Shown here: positions 9,099-18,012 of the stretch, piece after piece
Layout of the letters: the number at the start of each line of letters is the position of its first letter
Numbering within the stretch: the stretch's first letter is position 1
Virus record (IMG/VR): IMGVR_UViG_3300032073_000039
Coordinates: 1-55,364 of that record
DNA: 55,364 nt
Source: a virus
Direction: 5' to 3' (one strand)
Notes under the pieces: model-generated
What the model saw: only the letters and a program-made list of their open reading frames with translations
What the model was told of the DNA's origin: nothing
Databases searched by the model: none
Program-made: the position numbers and the translations under genes

Positions 9099-9146
9099 AT
9101 TTGTATAATACATATATAATATACAAATATTTTTAATATATACAAA
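9099..9146 (-). promoter_or_regulatory. Duplicated late promoter-like motif with a 9-bp inverted repeat
   Basis: On the minus strand TTTGTATATATTA (9135-9146) and TTTGTATATTATA (9115-9127) are spaced 19 bases apart. The second is also part of a 9-bp inverted repeat, ATTTGTATA at 9099-9107 with TATACAAAT at 9120-9128. It stands 60 bases before the start of the 432-residue virion gene. The double motif fits a strong late promoter, with the inverted repeat as a possible factor site. Confidence 0.5.
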
Positions 9147-9148
9147 CA

Positions 9149-9856
9149 TTAATTTGATCTTTCTGCAGCTTGCTGATCTCTTTGAGATTGACTAAATTCA
9201 CTATAGTCACCTGCAAGTATAGCTGCTGTTTCATCAATTATCAATTCTACAACATCATCCTTAAAATCAGATTCAACATCTACCGGAGGAATTATACCTG
9301 TATAAGGATTAGCAATTCCAGCAAATTCTATATAAGTTGGTCTTTTATAGTATGTTAAAATTGGTTTTACAATTGTAAAATCTTTGTTTTTGTATATTCT
9401 AATTTTGTTATCTAATATTGTACAAAAAGTTTCAGCCCAAGTAAAATCAGGTCTTTTAAGAGGATCTCTCATAATAAGATTAACGTTTGCTTCTTCTGAT
9501 AAGTATACTGTCATAACTCTAGGTTCTGGACAGCATTCATCTTTTGCATGTGCTGTTACTCTTTTAAATTCAAGATATTCATCAACTGGAAAATTTGTGG
9601 TCTCAAAATAATCATCTTCTTGAATACCGTTTAATTCTAATTCTCTAAGAAGCGTTTGCATATCATCAATTCTTCTTTTAGAATATTCATCACCTTCCTT
9701 ATAGATATTTCCTCCATGAAGCTGCCTTCTTGACCATTCAACTTGAGCTTTATTGAAAGCTTCAACTATTTGCCAAGTTTCAATATTATCATAGTCATTA
9801 CTAGCTAACTTATTTAATCTTTGTTTTACTTTTAATTGTACAGTTTGATTATTCAT
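9149..9856 (-). CDS. Probable head-tail connector / portal-ring protein
   Basis: 235 residues. The helical N-terminus (VKQRLNKLASNDYDNIETWQ) has the IVEAFNKAQVEW pattern seen at the start of P22 gp4-like and crAss ring proteins. A beta-rich middle follows (RVMTVYLSEEANVNLIMRD, KIRIYKNKDFTIVKPILTYY) and a helical end (VVELIIDETAAILAGDYSEF). It lies downstream of the terminase-portal-capsid genes, 3 bases after the previous gene, which is where connectors are found in tailed phages. The tail tip QSQRDQQAAERSN is polar. The family is inferred from layout and the N-terminal pattern. Confidence 0.5.
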   Translation of the reverse strand: MNNQTVQLKVKQRLNKLASNDYDNIETWQIVEAFNKAQVEWSRRQLHGGNIYKEGDEYSKRRIDDMQTLLRELELNGIQEDDYFETTNFPVDEYLEFKRVTAHAKDECCPEPRVMTVYLSEEANVNLIMRDPLKRPDFTWAETFCTILDNKIRIYKNKDFTIVKPILTYYKRPTYIEFAGIANPYTGIIPPVDVESDFKDDVVELIIDETAAILAGDYSEFSQSQRDQQAAERSN

Positions 9857-9859
9857 ATC

Positions 9860-10885
9860 TTATGACCAGTATGGTTCAACTTTTTTCATTATTGAATTTA
9901 AAGTTTCTTCATGTTCTGGGTTTTTTAAAAATGTTAAAACTTCCGCTGGTCTTTTTCCTAATTTTATTGCACTATCAAGTGTTTCAATCCATCCACTTTG
10001 TTTTGGTGTAATAAATCTATAAAACATTGCATCTTTTATAAGGGCTCTTATTTTTAAATCTTCCATGTCTGATTTACAGGCTTCTAAAAAAGATTCTGCA
10101 CATCTCTTTTTATTTGATTCACCACCTTCACCGTTTATAAATAAATCCATATTTTCATATAAAACATCTACCGGAGTACCTTTAGTGTATTGTGTGCTAT
10201 CAATATCAACAACTTTAGCAACATAAAATAATTTATTATTATTTTTTTCATATAAATTTTCAAGTTTAGATAATGCTTTATTTCTTAACTTTTTATATTC
10301 AGTTCTTGTTGATACTGTTTCTTCTAATTGATCAAGATAAAACTTCTGTGGATTTGGACTTTTTTGTAAATCTTTAAATGATTTTGCAACAATTGAAAAA
10401 CCACCTGCTTTTATTGCATAAAGTTTAATTAAATCATAAGGATCTTTAACAGGATCTAAAAATACAGGTTCATTACCACATCTAATACTAATCTTAGACC
10501 AAAACTTATGATTATCAGGTTTTAATAATGTAAGCTTATTCCAAAATTCTTTATCTTCAGGATCAACTATATTAGCTGCTAATTCTGCTTCTAATTGTGA
10601 AACAGCTTTTCTAATTGCTTTTATAGCTATTTCTTTTTCACCTGGAGGTAGTAATTTAATTTCAGGAGCAAATTCATTTAGACCAGTTACGTATCTTTTT
10701 ACTCCATTCATTTCTAAACATGCTAAATTCTCTTCATGCCATACTCCATCATGCAAAGCCATTCCATAATTTTCTAATCCCATATTTTGTTTATCAGAAT
10801 TAAAATAAGGACGTATTGCTAAGGTACTGTCTTTTCCTTGCTGGTATTTTTCTACTATTGTGTAATCTTCTATTGTGCTTTTCAT
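9860..10885 (-). CDS. Structural-region protein of unknown function
   Basis: 341 residues, mostly helical, without membrane segments. Notable are YIRPYF-like and KPDNHKFWSKISIRCGNEP segments, and a Lys/Asn-rich helical middle (KLRNKALSKLENLYEKNNNK). It lies between the coiled-coil protein and the connector and is 3 bases from the latter, so the two are co-transcribed. The 114-base gap before it holds the nested palindromes at 10912-10999. It may be a head-tail or internal virion protein. No motif supports anything more specific. Confidence 0.6.
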   Translation of the reverse strand: MKSTIEDYTIVEKYQQGKDSTLAIRPYFNSDKQNMGLENYGMALHDGVWHEENLACLEMNGVKRYVTGLNEFAPEIKLLPPGEKEIAIKAIRKAVSQLEAELAANIVDPEDKEFWNKLTLLKPDNHKFWSKISIRCGNEPVFLDPVKDPYDLIKLYAIKAGGFSIVAKSFKDLQKSPNPQKFYLDQLEETVSTRTEYKKLRNKALSKLENLYEKNNNKLFYVAKVVDIDSTQYTKGTPVDVLYENMDLFINGEGGESNKKRCAESFLEACKSDMEDLKIRALIKDAMFYRFITPKQSGWIETLDSAIKLGKRPAEVLTFLKNPEHEETLNSIMKKVEPYWS

Positions 10886-10911
10886 TTTTATTTGGTTTTT
10901 AAATTATTAAT

Positions 10912-10999
10912 TTAACTCAAAAGTACATAATTATGTACATTTATTATATTAATATTTCTATTAGTAAGTTTTACCTTACTAATAAGTTATTTGAGTTAA
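10912..10999. repeat. Nested palindrome element between two late genes
   Basis: A 10-bp perfect inverted repeat (10912-10921 ttaactcaaa with 10990-10999 tttgagttaa) encloses a perfect 16-bp palindrome (10923-10938) and a 9-bp hairpin (10960-10968 with 10975-10983, loop ttttac). As RNA this would fold as a three-way junction with two arms. It fills the gap between the stop at 11000 and the start at 10885. It may protect the mRNA 3' end, pause transcription or bind a protein. Confidence 0.65.
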
Positions 11000-12097
11000 C
11001 TATTTGGGTTCCTCTGAATTTTCTTGCATAACTTGATCAAAAGTAACATATGTTTGAAAAATAGTAGACATAGCTGCTTCAAGTGCCGCTTCATTCAATC
11101 CTATTTTGTTATAATAGACCGCTGAATAATTTACAACACAGTCTCTAATATCGGCTGCTTTACTTTCTAATTCTTCAGCAGCAACTTTAAGTTGACTAAC
11201 CGCATCTTGTCTTGATTGAATTCTATTATCAAGAGAATCTAACTGCTGCTGTAACTCAGCAGATCTAGCTTCATAAACTTCAAGTAATTTATTTAGAGCA
11301 TCTATCTCAAGTTGCAAACTTGCTAGTTCTCGTTGATATTCATCTATACTTGCTTGTACACTCGCAATGTCATTTCTTAAACCTTCAGCTTCTTTAATTG
11401 CTTGTTGACAGTCTTCATTTGGTTCAGCTTGTTCTGCACAACCAAGTTTTTCTTGTAAAGATTTGTTTTCATCTAAAGCTTTATTCAGACTAACTAATTC
11501 TTCAGAGGCAGTTTGCAAACTTTCTGATACAGATTGATAATCACTCTCTTTATCTTTCAATTCTGACTTTGTATCGGCTACCTGATTCACACTTTGTTTA
11601 TAATCATCAGTTACACTATCCCTTTCTTTTTCAAGAGGAGGTAGTGAATTTTCTAAACTTTTCTGTTCAACTTTAGCGTCAGAAGATTGAACCAACGCTA
11701 GACCAAACGCATATAGCTCTGGTCCTATTGTAACTTCATGATTTGAGCTAATAATTAAAGCAGGTCCTTCAAAACCTTCAGTACCACATAAGTCAGCATT
11801 TGGAGATCTTAAAGTTTCTAAGCACTCATTTTCTTCACTGCAAAATACAGGAATACCAATGACATACTTAAAACCAACGCTTGCACCATGTGCTATTGCT
11901 TGATCTACTGAAACGTAAGTTGGAACATTCATTGCTCCACCACCAACGTTATTCACATTTATTAAATTTGCAGGTGCATATTGACCTTTCGGTTTATTAC
12001 TGAAAGTTCCTATTCCTGGATTTCCTTGATTTATGGCTTTTTTTCCTGTTAGATATTTATAAGCCGGTCCTCTGTTATATTTTGGATTTTTTGGCAT
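11000..12097 (-). CDS. Coiled-coil virion protein, gene directly behind the capsid gene
   Basis: 365 residues. Residues 1-60 are basic and Gly/Asn rich (MPKNPKYNRGPAYKYLTGKK). A compact region follows with two CxxxxCL-like elements (VFCSEENECLETL). Residues ~145-320 are a long coiled coil with continuous heptads (LASLQLEIDALNKLLEVYEA and neighbours). A short globular end follows. It starts 32 bases past the capsid terminator and ends in TAG. Possible roles are head fibre, capsid-attached spike or internal protein. The long rod argues for an elongated trimer. No family name is possible. Confidence 0.6.
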   Translation of the reverse strand: MPKNPKYNRGPAYKYLTGKKAINQGNPGIGTFSNKPKGQYAPANLINVNNVGGGAMNVPTYVSVDQAIAHGASVGFKYVIGIPVFCSEENECLETLRSPNADLCGTEGFEGPALIISSNHEVTIGPELYAFGLALVQSSDAKVEQKSLENSLPPLEKERDSVTDDYKQSVNQVADTKSELKDKESDYQSVSESLQTASEELVSLNKALDENKSLQEKLGCAEQAEPNEDCQQAIKEAEGLRNDIASVQASIDEYQRELASLQLEIDALNKLLEVYEARSAELQQQLDSLDNRIQSRQDAVSQLKVAAEELESKAADIRDCVVNYSAVYYNKIGLNEAALEAAMSTIFQTYVTFDQVMQENSEEPK

Positions 12098-12121
12098 AGT
12101 TTCTAAGTTTTAAATATTAAT

Positions 12122-12149
12122 AAAAAAAAGGGGAGAAGTTAATCTCCCC
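12122..12149 (-). terminator. Intrinsic terminator after the capsid gene
   Basis: A 7-bp G/C-rich stem (12130-12136 ggggaga with 12143-12149 tctcccc) has a 6-base loop and runs on the minus strand into CTTTTTTTTATTAATA. It lies 15 bases past the capsid stop. The genes further downstream must depend on read-through, since I see no promoter motif in the 32 bases before 12097. Confidence 0.85.
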
Positions 12150-12163
12150 CTAATTAAGATTTG

Positions 12164-13783
12164 TTAGAATGATCCTCCAGTAACTGGATTTCTCATTACA
12201 ATTTTTAAAACCTTAGTTGGATCTTTCACCCATATAGCAGGCATGGTTTGTGTCATCATAACACGGTATCCATTAAAGTTGCCTGATGATGCAAATCCTT
12301 GAGTTCTTCCCATGTAGTCCATAGTACCATTTTGGTAGAACCATTTCAATGCATTATCCCATGATAACTTCAATAAGAAAATGTTGTCATTTCCTTCATC
12401 GGTTACATCAAAAATGATAAAGCTAAATGAGCTTAATGGTCTTCCATCAATTAATGGATTCTCAATATCATTTGTATGTAAGTTATCAAAAGCAGGGTTA
12501 AGTACAAACTTAACGTTAGCTAAGAAAGGAATAGTAAAGCTAGTATAAGCAAAACCAAAGTCTAAGTCCATTCCTTGCCCAGTAACTGCACCAATGTCAG
12601 TTGCATTCTGAGTTAAACCTGAACCGTATACTTCATTAGCAATAGCTTTATTAATCATTTGCATACCACCAATACCTGTTTGAACAACAAGTTTTCTCTG
12701 TGGGTCTGGACCTTTAAATTCAACTTTACCTTGGTAAAAGTTATAAAGTTCAGACTTAAACATATCAAGAGAAAAAGATGATTTGTTATATACTCTTTTA
12801 AATGAGTTATCAAGCTGTGACCAAAGACCAACAGATAATCTGATATCATCTGGACCATCTTGCTTAATTCTACCACCTTTACCCCACATAAGGTAAGTCT
12901 CAATATCATTTGCAATTTTAGATAAATGAGCTGCTTCCATGTTTGTTAAGAATGTACGTGTTAACGTTCCATTTTCAAACGCATCTCTAGCACCTGATTT
13001 ACCCATGCTTCCTACTAAATCTTCAATTGAAGATACAGAAGGATTATTAGGATCTTGGTCAAAATTTCTCCAGATCTCTGTTACAGGAACAGTACCATCT
13101 GCATTCATTCCACCTTTAATCATTAGATCAGCTCTAGAAGAAATTGAATAATGTACGTGAGCTTCAGCACCACCAACATAGTTATAGAATTCTCTGAATC
13201 CAGAACCTGTTTCAATGTCACTAAATCTTTCACCATACTCACCTCTTGCAGAACCTTTTCTAAAGTATTTAGTTCCTTCTTTTAAGTATAAAGATGCATC
13301 TAAAGTAGCTGCACTATTATTGTTTACTAACTGTACAGTATATACCCATCCGTCACCAGCTTGGATAATATCATCAGCAGTAATATACAATTCTAATCCA
13401 TTGTATTTGTCATAGGTGATAATATCACCATGACCAAATGCTCTTTTAGATAATTTAATTTTAAATGTTGTACCATCTATACCAAGATTTTCTGATCCTT
13501 CAATGTTACAAACTACGAATGGTAAATCTTGAGCAACAGGTGTCTGCCATTTGTATTCACCTCTTGCATTATCTACCAAAATTGTATTCTTTCCACCAAA
13601 TGAAGCCATTTGATATAGAGGCATTTCAACTTTTTGAGTCATTGCCCATAAATCAACAGGTCCCATGTCCATAGGCTCGGCAGAACCAAGCATATTAGTC
13701 AAGTGATAAGAATCAACATGAGAACTAGCTTTGTAACTAGTGTCTCTTAGGAATATTCCATTATTTAAAACTGGAGTTGCCAT
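12164..13783 (-). CDS. Major capsid protein (probable, HK97-fold)
   Basis: 539 residues, starting MATPVLNNGIFLRDTSYKAS. The call rests on several things: position two genes after the portal and directly after an acidic scaffold-like gene, the size, the alpha/beta composition, a dedicated terminator, and segments such as RKLVVQTGIGGMQMINKAIA and FAYTSFTIPFLANVKFVLNP. The latter fit the A-domain/P-domain region of capsid proteins of crAss-like and related Bacteroidota phages. No HK97-type protease gene is seen nearby, so assembly probably uses the separate scaffold-like protein. G+C is slightly higher than in the neighbours, as expected for a highly expressed gene. Structure prediction would confirm the fold. 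Confidence 0.75.
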   Translation of the reverse strand: MATPVLNNGIFLRDTSYKASSHVDSYHLTNMLGSAEPMDMGPVDLWAMTQKVEMPLYQMASFGGKNTILVDNARGEYKWQTPVAQDLPFVVCNIEGSENLGIDGTTFKIKLSKRAFGHGDIITYDKYNGLELYITADDIIQAGDGWVYTVQLVNNNSAATLDASLYLKEGTKYFRKGSARGEYGERFSDIETGSGFREFYNYVGGAEAHVHYSISSRADLMIKGGMNADGTVPVTEIWRNFDQDPNNPSVSSIEDLVGSMGKSGARDAFENGTLTRTFLTNMEAAHLSKIANDIETYLMWGKGGRIKQDGPDDIRLSVGLWSQLDNSFKRVYNKSSFSLDMFKSELYNFYQGKVEFKGPDPQRKLVVQTGIGGMQMINKAIANEVYGSGLTQNATDIGAVTGQGMDLDFGFAYTSFTIPFLANVKFVLNPAFDNLHTNDIENPLIDGRPLSSFSFIIFDVTDEGNDNIFLLKLSWDNALKWFYQNGTMDYMGRTQGFASSGNFNGYRVMMTQTMPAIWVKDPTKVLKIVMRNPVTGGSF

Positions 13784-13838
13784 AATTGATTGTTTTTAGT
13801 TATTAATTGTTTATTTGTTGTTTATATTTAATTGTTAA

Positions 13839-15122
13839 TTAAATGCGTTTAAATATGTTTGTTGCTCTTGGTATCTTTCTTTTAGATGACTTAGAATTTT
13901 TTTCTTCTTGTTGAACACCTAAAGAATTTCCACCAGTATTTGACTGTTCTGTTTTTAGTTTACGTACAGTTTTTTCTACAGCTCCTTGTGCACCTTTTTC
14001 CATAACCTTTGCCTTATATCCATTAGGATCAGACAATAACCATAGTGCTTCTGATATCAATGTGTAATTTGGTTCTACAAATTGATATTTTTCTAACAGG
14101 TGACCTAATAAGTTAGTGTTTTTTCCACTTACTGATGGATATGATGGTTGAACTAAACCGTTATATAACATAGACTGTGTTTTTTTATCTAGTTTAATTT
14201 CACCTAATGTTCCTTCTTTTAAAGTTTCATAAACACTATGCATGTATTGTTTAGATGCGTTTTCTTGTTGTGCTTTTCTCATTTCTTGTTCTTGCAATTT
14301 TCTAGCAACAACCTTTTCTTGCATCTTATCTAACTTAGGTTTAAACTTTGAAGCTTGTTTTTCAAGATTTCCTAAATCAGCCCAAACTTCAATTTCTTCT
14401 CTAATTTCTTCATCATTCCCAAAGCCTGTAGCTTTTAGATATTCTGTAATAATTTTTACTTGATCTCTTTCACTTTTAACATCTAATGCTCTGCTTTCTT
14501 CAACACTTGCTAAAGTTGCAAATAGACCTTTCATATCCTGACCTCCATCAGCAACATATCTTGCTGCTATCTGTAATTCAGTTGGTAAACTTTCAAAGAA
14601 CTGTCTTGGAGTTTCATTTCTAACTTGATTTGCTTTTTCTTCCAGGTTAGCTTCTATCAACTCCTCAAAATCTTTTGCTGAGTATTCTTCAAGAGGTTTG
14701 TCATCATCAAAAGGAACAATTTTATCCTCTTTTATTAATTTAGAAAAAACATCAGATATTCCACTAATTGTTTTTCTACCTCTTTTAGGTTTATCCTCTT
14801 TTTCTTCTTTAGGCTCCTCATTTAATGCTTCAAATACTTCATTTACTGCTTCAGCAGTTTCAGTTTTTGATTCTTTTACATCTTCAGCAGCTTCTGTAAC
14901 ATCTGTAACTTCTTCAGATACTACTTTAGTTTCTTCTTTGGTTTCTTCTGTAGTAGGTTCAGTAAATGAAAAATCTACTTTATCCTGTCTGGTAAACATA
15001 TTTGGTTTTTTTTCAGATTCATCTGGTACCGTTATGCTACTAGCATCTGCTCCAAATATCTCATCAATATCAATGTTTACTGTTTCTACTTTTGTATCCA
15101 CGGTTGCGTTTTCTGTACTCAT
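13839..15122 (-). CDS. Acidic scaffold-like protein
   Basis: 427 residues, very acidic in the first 130 (runs rich in Glu, Val and Thr such as TEETKEETKVVSEEVTDVTE). Then comes a KRGRKTISGISDVFSKLI segment, a helical middle with GFGNDEEIREEIEVWADLGN and QASKFKPKLDKMQEKVVARK, and a basic C-terminal tail ending RATNIFKRI. Acidic disordered start, coiled middle and basic end are typical of phage scaffolding proteins whose basic tail binds the capsid protein. The gene sits between portal and capsid genes, the usual scaffold position. No protease motif was found. Confidence 0.6.
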   Translation of the reverse strand: MSTENATVDTKVETVNIDIDEIFGADASSITVPDESEKKPNMFTRQDKVDFSFTEPTTEETKEETKVVSEEVTDVTEAAEDVKESKTETAEAVNEVFEALNEEPKEEKEDKPKRGRKTISGISDVFSKLIKEDKIVPFDDDKPLEEYSAKDFEELIEANLEEKANQVRNETPRQFFESLPTELQIAARYVADGGQDMKGLFATLASVEESRALDVKSERDQVKIITEYLKATGFGNDEEIREEIEVWADLGNLEKQASKFKPKLDKMQEKVVARKLQEQEMRKAQQENASKQYMHSVYETLKEGTLGEIKLDKKTQSMLYNGLVQPSYPSVSGKNTNLLGHLLEKYQFVEPNYTLISEALWLLSDPNGYKAKVMEKGAQGAVEKTVRKLKTEQSNTGGNSLGVQQEEKNSKSSKRKIPRATNIFKRI

Positions 15123-15154
15123 AATATTTAGTTGGTTTTATTATTAAACAATGT

Positions 15155-15166
15155 TTACATATACAA
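15155..15166 (-). promoter_or_regulatory. Divergent copy of the late promoter-like motif
   Basis: Minus-strand reading TTGTATATGTAA, 33 bases before the scaffold-like gene, matching 9 of the 12 bases of the form at 6635. It lies in the 128-base gap between portal and scaffold genes, which also contains the 12-mer aaaaaatctttt twice (15169-15180 and 15208-15219). Confidence 0.4.
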
Positions 15167-15250
15167 TATAAAAAATCTTTTCTAAATTAAACTTATTTAA
15201 TTTTAATTAAAAAATCTTTTTGTGCAGTATATAGCTATAATTCTAAAGGG

Positions 15251-18010
15251 TTATTTCTTTTTGTCTTTTTTATCCTTTGGAACATCATATTTATTTTTAT
15301 TTTCTCTTGCTATTTCTAAGTTTTTATTAGCTACATCTCTTTGTGCTAAAATCTTTTCTCTTTCAATTTGCATTTTATCTTTATCTAAAGAACTTTTTAT
15401 AGCAAACTGATCTCTTTTCATATTCATTTGATCTTGATACTGTTCACTTTTTTGAATTTTTTCAAGACTATCCATATAATCAGACTGTTTATTTTCATTA
15501 ATATCTTGCATTGCTCCATATCCAGCAGATCTAATTTCTGCAACAGTTATTTTATTTTGTCTTTCTTTATCAGCTTCCTGTTGTTGCATTTGAAGTTTCA
15601 TTTGCTCTTCTTGCTGTTTAGCTTGAATTTGCTGTTGTTGCATTTGCTCTTGTTGTTGCATTTGCTGCTGCCTTTGCATTTCTTGCTTCATTTCAGCATC
15701 TTTAAGAATATCACTAACTTCAGCTATTGACTCTGCTTTTATAATATTACCTAGATCATAAATACTAGCACCTGTTGTATTATTTGTAAGTGCCATTTGT
15801 TTTAATTGATCTAAAATAGCTCTATGATTTGTTCTAGTTGTTGCAAATACATTAAAATCTCTAAGTAGTAAGTCTGTACCATTTATAGTAAAGTTTACTT
15901 TTTCAGCTTCAGAAGATATATATTGTAATCTTACACTTGGATTAGTGCTATAATAAAATTGTGCTAGATCTGTTCTCATCTGGTGAACTCTAGGCATTAG
16001 ATTATCTGAGTGATTATTAAAATAAGTCTCTGTTTGTGCATATGATTGATTCATTGCTTGAACAACTCCTGTAGCCGTTTGCTGTGCTACAGGTGCTCCA
16101 AGTCTTTGTGGATTTACACCTATTGCATCAAAAGCTTGTTGTTTAAAGTAATTAGCAAGTTGTATTCTTGACATTAATCTACCACTCTGCTCCATATTAA
16201 GAGTTTGATAGTGATTAAAATTAGTAGCGTTTTCTGTATTGGTAATAGAAGTATCTAAAGGTAGCATTTGGAAGTCTTTCATTGCTACATAAGCTTTAGC
16301 ATAATTTGATTTACCCCAATCTTCACCCATTGAATGACGTGGTAAAGCATTTTGATCAAACATGATTACTGTACCTAATTCATCAACTAATATGTCAGCT
16401 ATTTGATTATTTACCATATTGTATCCAACTTGATAAGCTTTCATTAAATCAACTAATGATGTTGATTTAGTATTTCTATCTGAAAACACTCTACCTTCTA
16501 CAGGTAATTTGCAACCGTATAAGTTATTATCTCCTTTAAATTGGAAAGGAACTCTTCCTGGTACTGTTCTATTAATTCCTACATATATAGGATTTACATT
16601 GTCTCCTACATTTGTTCTCCAAAACCCAGGTAAATTTGGACCAATCTTTACACCACCCCACACTTCATTTATCCAAATCCAATCAATATGTTCTCCTTGT
16701 AATAAATTTTCCTTCTTTTTATTTTTAAATATTGATGTGTCATAAACAGGCTTTTCTGTCACCTTATAAGTTTCATCTATAATTTCTTGTATGATTTCTC
16801 CATCTTCTTTAATTCTTGTAAGATGTCCTACTTTTCTTTGAGTTTTCCAATATACTGTTGTAACTCTCATTAGTTCTCCATCACCCCATGTTCCAACATC
16901 TTGACCTTCATCTAATATTTGATTTAGTATATCACCACCTCTTGCTGGATCATTTGACCAATTACTTACATATTGTCTATAAGGTAATCCAGGCATATTA
17001 GTATTCCATTCATGAGATTTAGAAGGATCATAATATGTACCATCATTTTGATATCCATTTACTTGATACATTGCTGATTTAGCAGGATAAATCTTCTGTA
17101 AAGACTTTAATTGCTTTTCATCCATTAAGTATCCATATTTATCTATGACATCCGCTACAGTCATTAAATCAACTTTACCTACATAGTTACCATCAGCAAT
17201 ATATCTTACATCTGGTGATTTTTGATAAAATGTTAATACAGGATTCCATAATTCAATATCATAGTCATCTTCCATCATTTTAAAATGCCAAAACTCTCTA
17301 TCAGTAATAAGCATATCACGGAATGCTCTTTCTTCAAGTTCATGCATTTTGAATCTTTCTTCATCAACATTTAATTGATGAGACGCCCACTCTTCAACCA
17401 TACTTCTATAGTCTTTACTAAAAAAGTCTTCTATTTCTGGTAATGATTTAATTTTATCAGGGCTAAGTTCTTGTTGTGCTTGCTCAGATTCTAAAGAAAC
17501 ACCCATCTGAAGCATTTTAGCAACAATCTTTGCTGATGCATCTGCCAATAAATTTTCTTCAACCATGGCTCTTTTCTGCTCTAGCATTTCATTATATGAT
17601 AAATCATCAACAGCTCTAAACTGAACTTTTGTAAATCTTTTAGAAAATTCACCACATAATACATTTACAACGTTAGGTATAATAGGATAGAATTTTAATT
17701 CTAATGCTGATTCATCTTCTTTAGTAAGCACATCCATTAAATTGGACATTTCATTTGCTTCATCAATTATATAATCTGATTTATCAATTATACCTTTTGC
17801 TAATTTGTAATTTTTTAAAAGTTTTCTGGCATTAAGTTTTAAAAACTCCATTCCTTGTAGTTCAAGCCAATCTATATTCCAAGCTGCCCAATCTGCATTT
17901 TTCTTCTTACTAGGTAAAAACTGTATGGGTTGTGTTAAGCTTGATGTAGTAGGGTAACCTTTCTCTGCTTTAGCACCACCTTTTAATTGCATTGCGTTTA
18001 ATACTTTCAT
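15251..18010 (-). CDS. Portal protein (probable)
   Basis: 919 residues, immediately after the terminase gene (2-base gap). The N-terminal half is alpha/beta with YSLMDEKQLKSLQ-type helices. A central region runs GVNPQRLGAPVAQQTATGVV followed by QSYAQTETYFNNHSDNLMPR, as in portal helical stems and wings. The last ~170 residues are a Gln/Met-rich coiled coil (QMQQQEQMQQQQIQAKQQEE) ending in a Lys-rich tail KDKKDKKK. Such long portals with a Gln-rich extension occur in crAss-like and related Bacteroidota phages. The dodecameric portal is the DNA gate at one capsid vertex and docks the terminase. The call rests on order, size and composition. Confidence 0.75.
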   Translation of the reverse strand: MKVLNAMQLKGGAKAEKGYPTTSSLTQPIQFLPSKKKNADWAAWNIDWLELQGMEFLKLNARKLLKNYKLAKGIIDKSDYIIDEANEMSNLMDVLTKEDESALELKFYPIIPNVVNVLCGEFSKRFTKVQFRAVDDLSYNEMLEQKRAMVEENLLADASAKIVAKMLQMGVSLESEQAQQELSPDKIKSLPEIEDFFSKDYRSMVEEWASHQLNVDEERFKMHELEERAFRDMLITDREFWHFKMMEDDYDIELWNPVLTFYQKSPDVRYIADGNYVGKVDLMTVADVIDKYGYLMDEKQLKSLQKIYPAKSAMYQVNGYQNDGTYYDPSKSHEWNTNMPGLPYRQYVSNWSNDPARGGDILNQILDEGQDVGTWGDGELMRVTTVYWKTQRKVGHLTRIKEDGEIIQEIIDETYKVTEKPVYDTSIFKNKKKENLLQGEHIDWIWINEVWGGVKIGPNLPGFWRTNVGDNVNPIYVGINRTVPGRVPFQFKGDNNLYGCKLPVEGRVFSDRNTKSTSLVDLMKAYQVGYNMVNNQIADILVDELGTVIMFDQNALPRHSMGEDWGKSNYAKAYVAMKDFQMLPLDTSITNTENATNFNHYQTLNMEQSGRLMSRIQLANYFKQQAFDAIGVNPQRLGAPVAQQTATGVVQAMNQSYAQTETYFNNHSDNLMPRVHQMRTDLAQFYYSTNPSVRLQYISSEAEKVNFTINGTDLLLRDFNVFATTRTNHRAILDQLKQMALTNNTTGASIYDLGNIIKAESIAEVSDILKDAEMKQEMQRQQQMQQQEQMQQQQIQAKQQEEQMKLQMQQQEADKERQNKITVAEIRSAGYGAMQDINENKQSDYMDSLEKIQKSEQYQDQMNMKRDQFAIKSSLDKDKMQIEREKILAQRDVANKNLEIARENKNKYDVPKDKKDKKK

Positions 18011-18012
18011 AA

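Noticed and set aside
14698-15147. Plus-strand Ser/Thr-rich frame of 149 codons
   Set aside because: It is the antisense shadow of the Glu/Val/Thr-rich start of the scaffold-like gene; no leader and against the transcription of the region.
15590-15690. Repeat array in the portal gene that looks like tandem short repeats
   Set aside because: It is codon repetition for a Gln/Met coiled coil, in frame with the portal protein, and not a CRISPR array (no unique spacers).
15428-15730. Leu/Phe-rich plus-strand frame
   Set aside because: Shadow of the Gln-rich coiled coil of the portal gene; low complexity explains the hydrophobic look.
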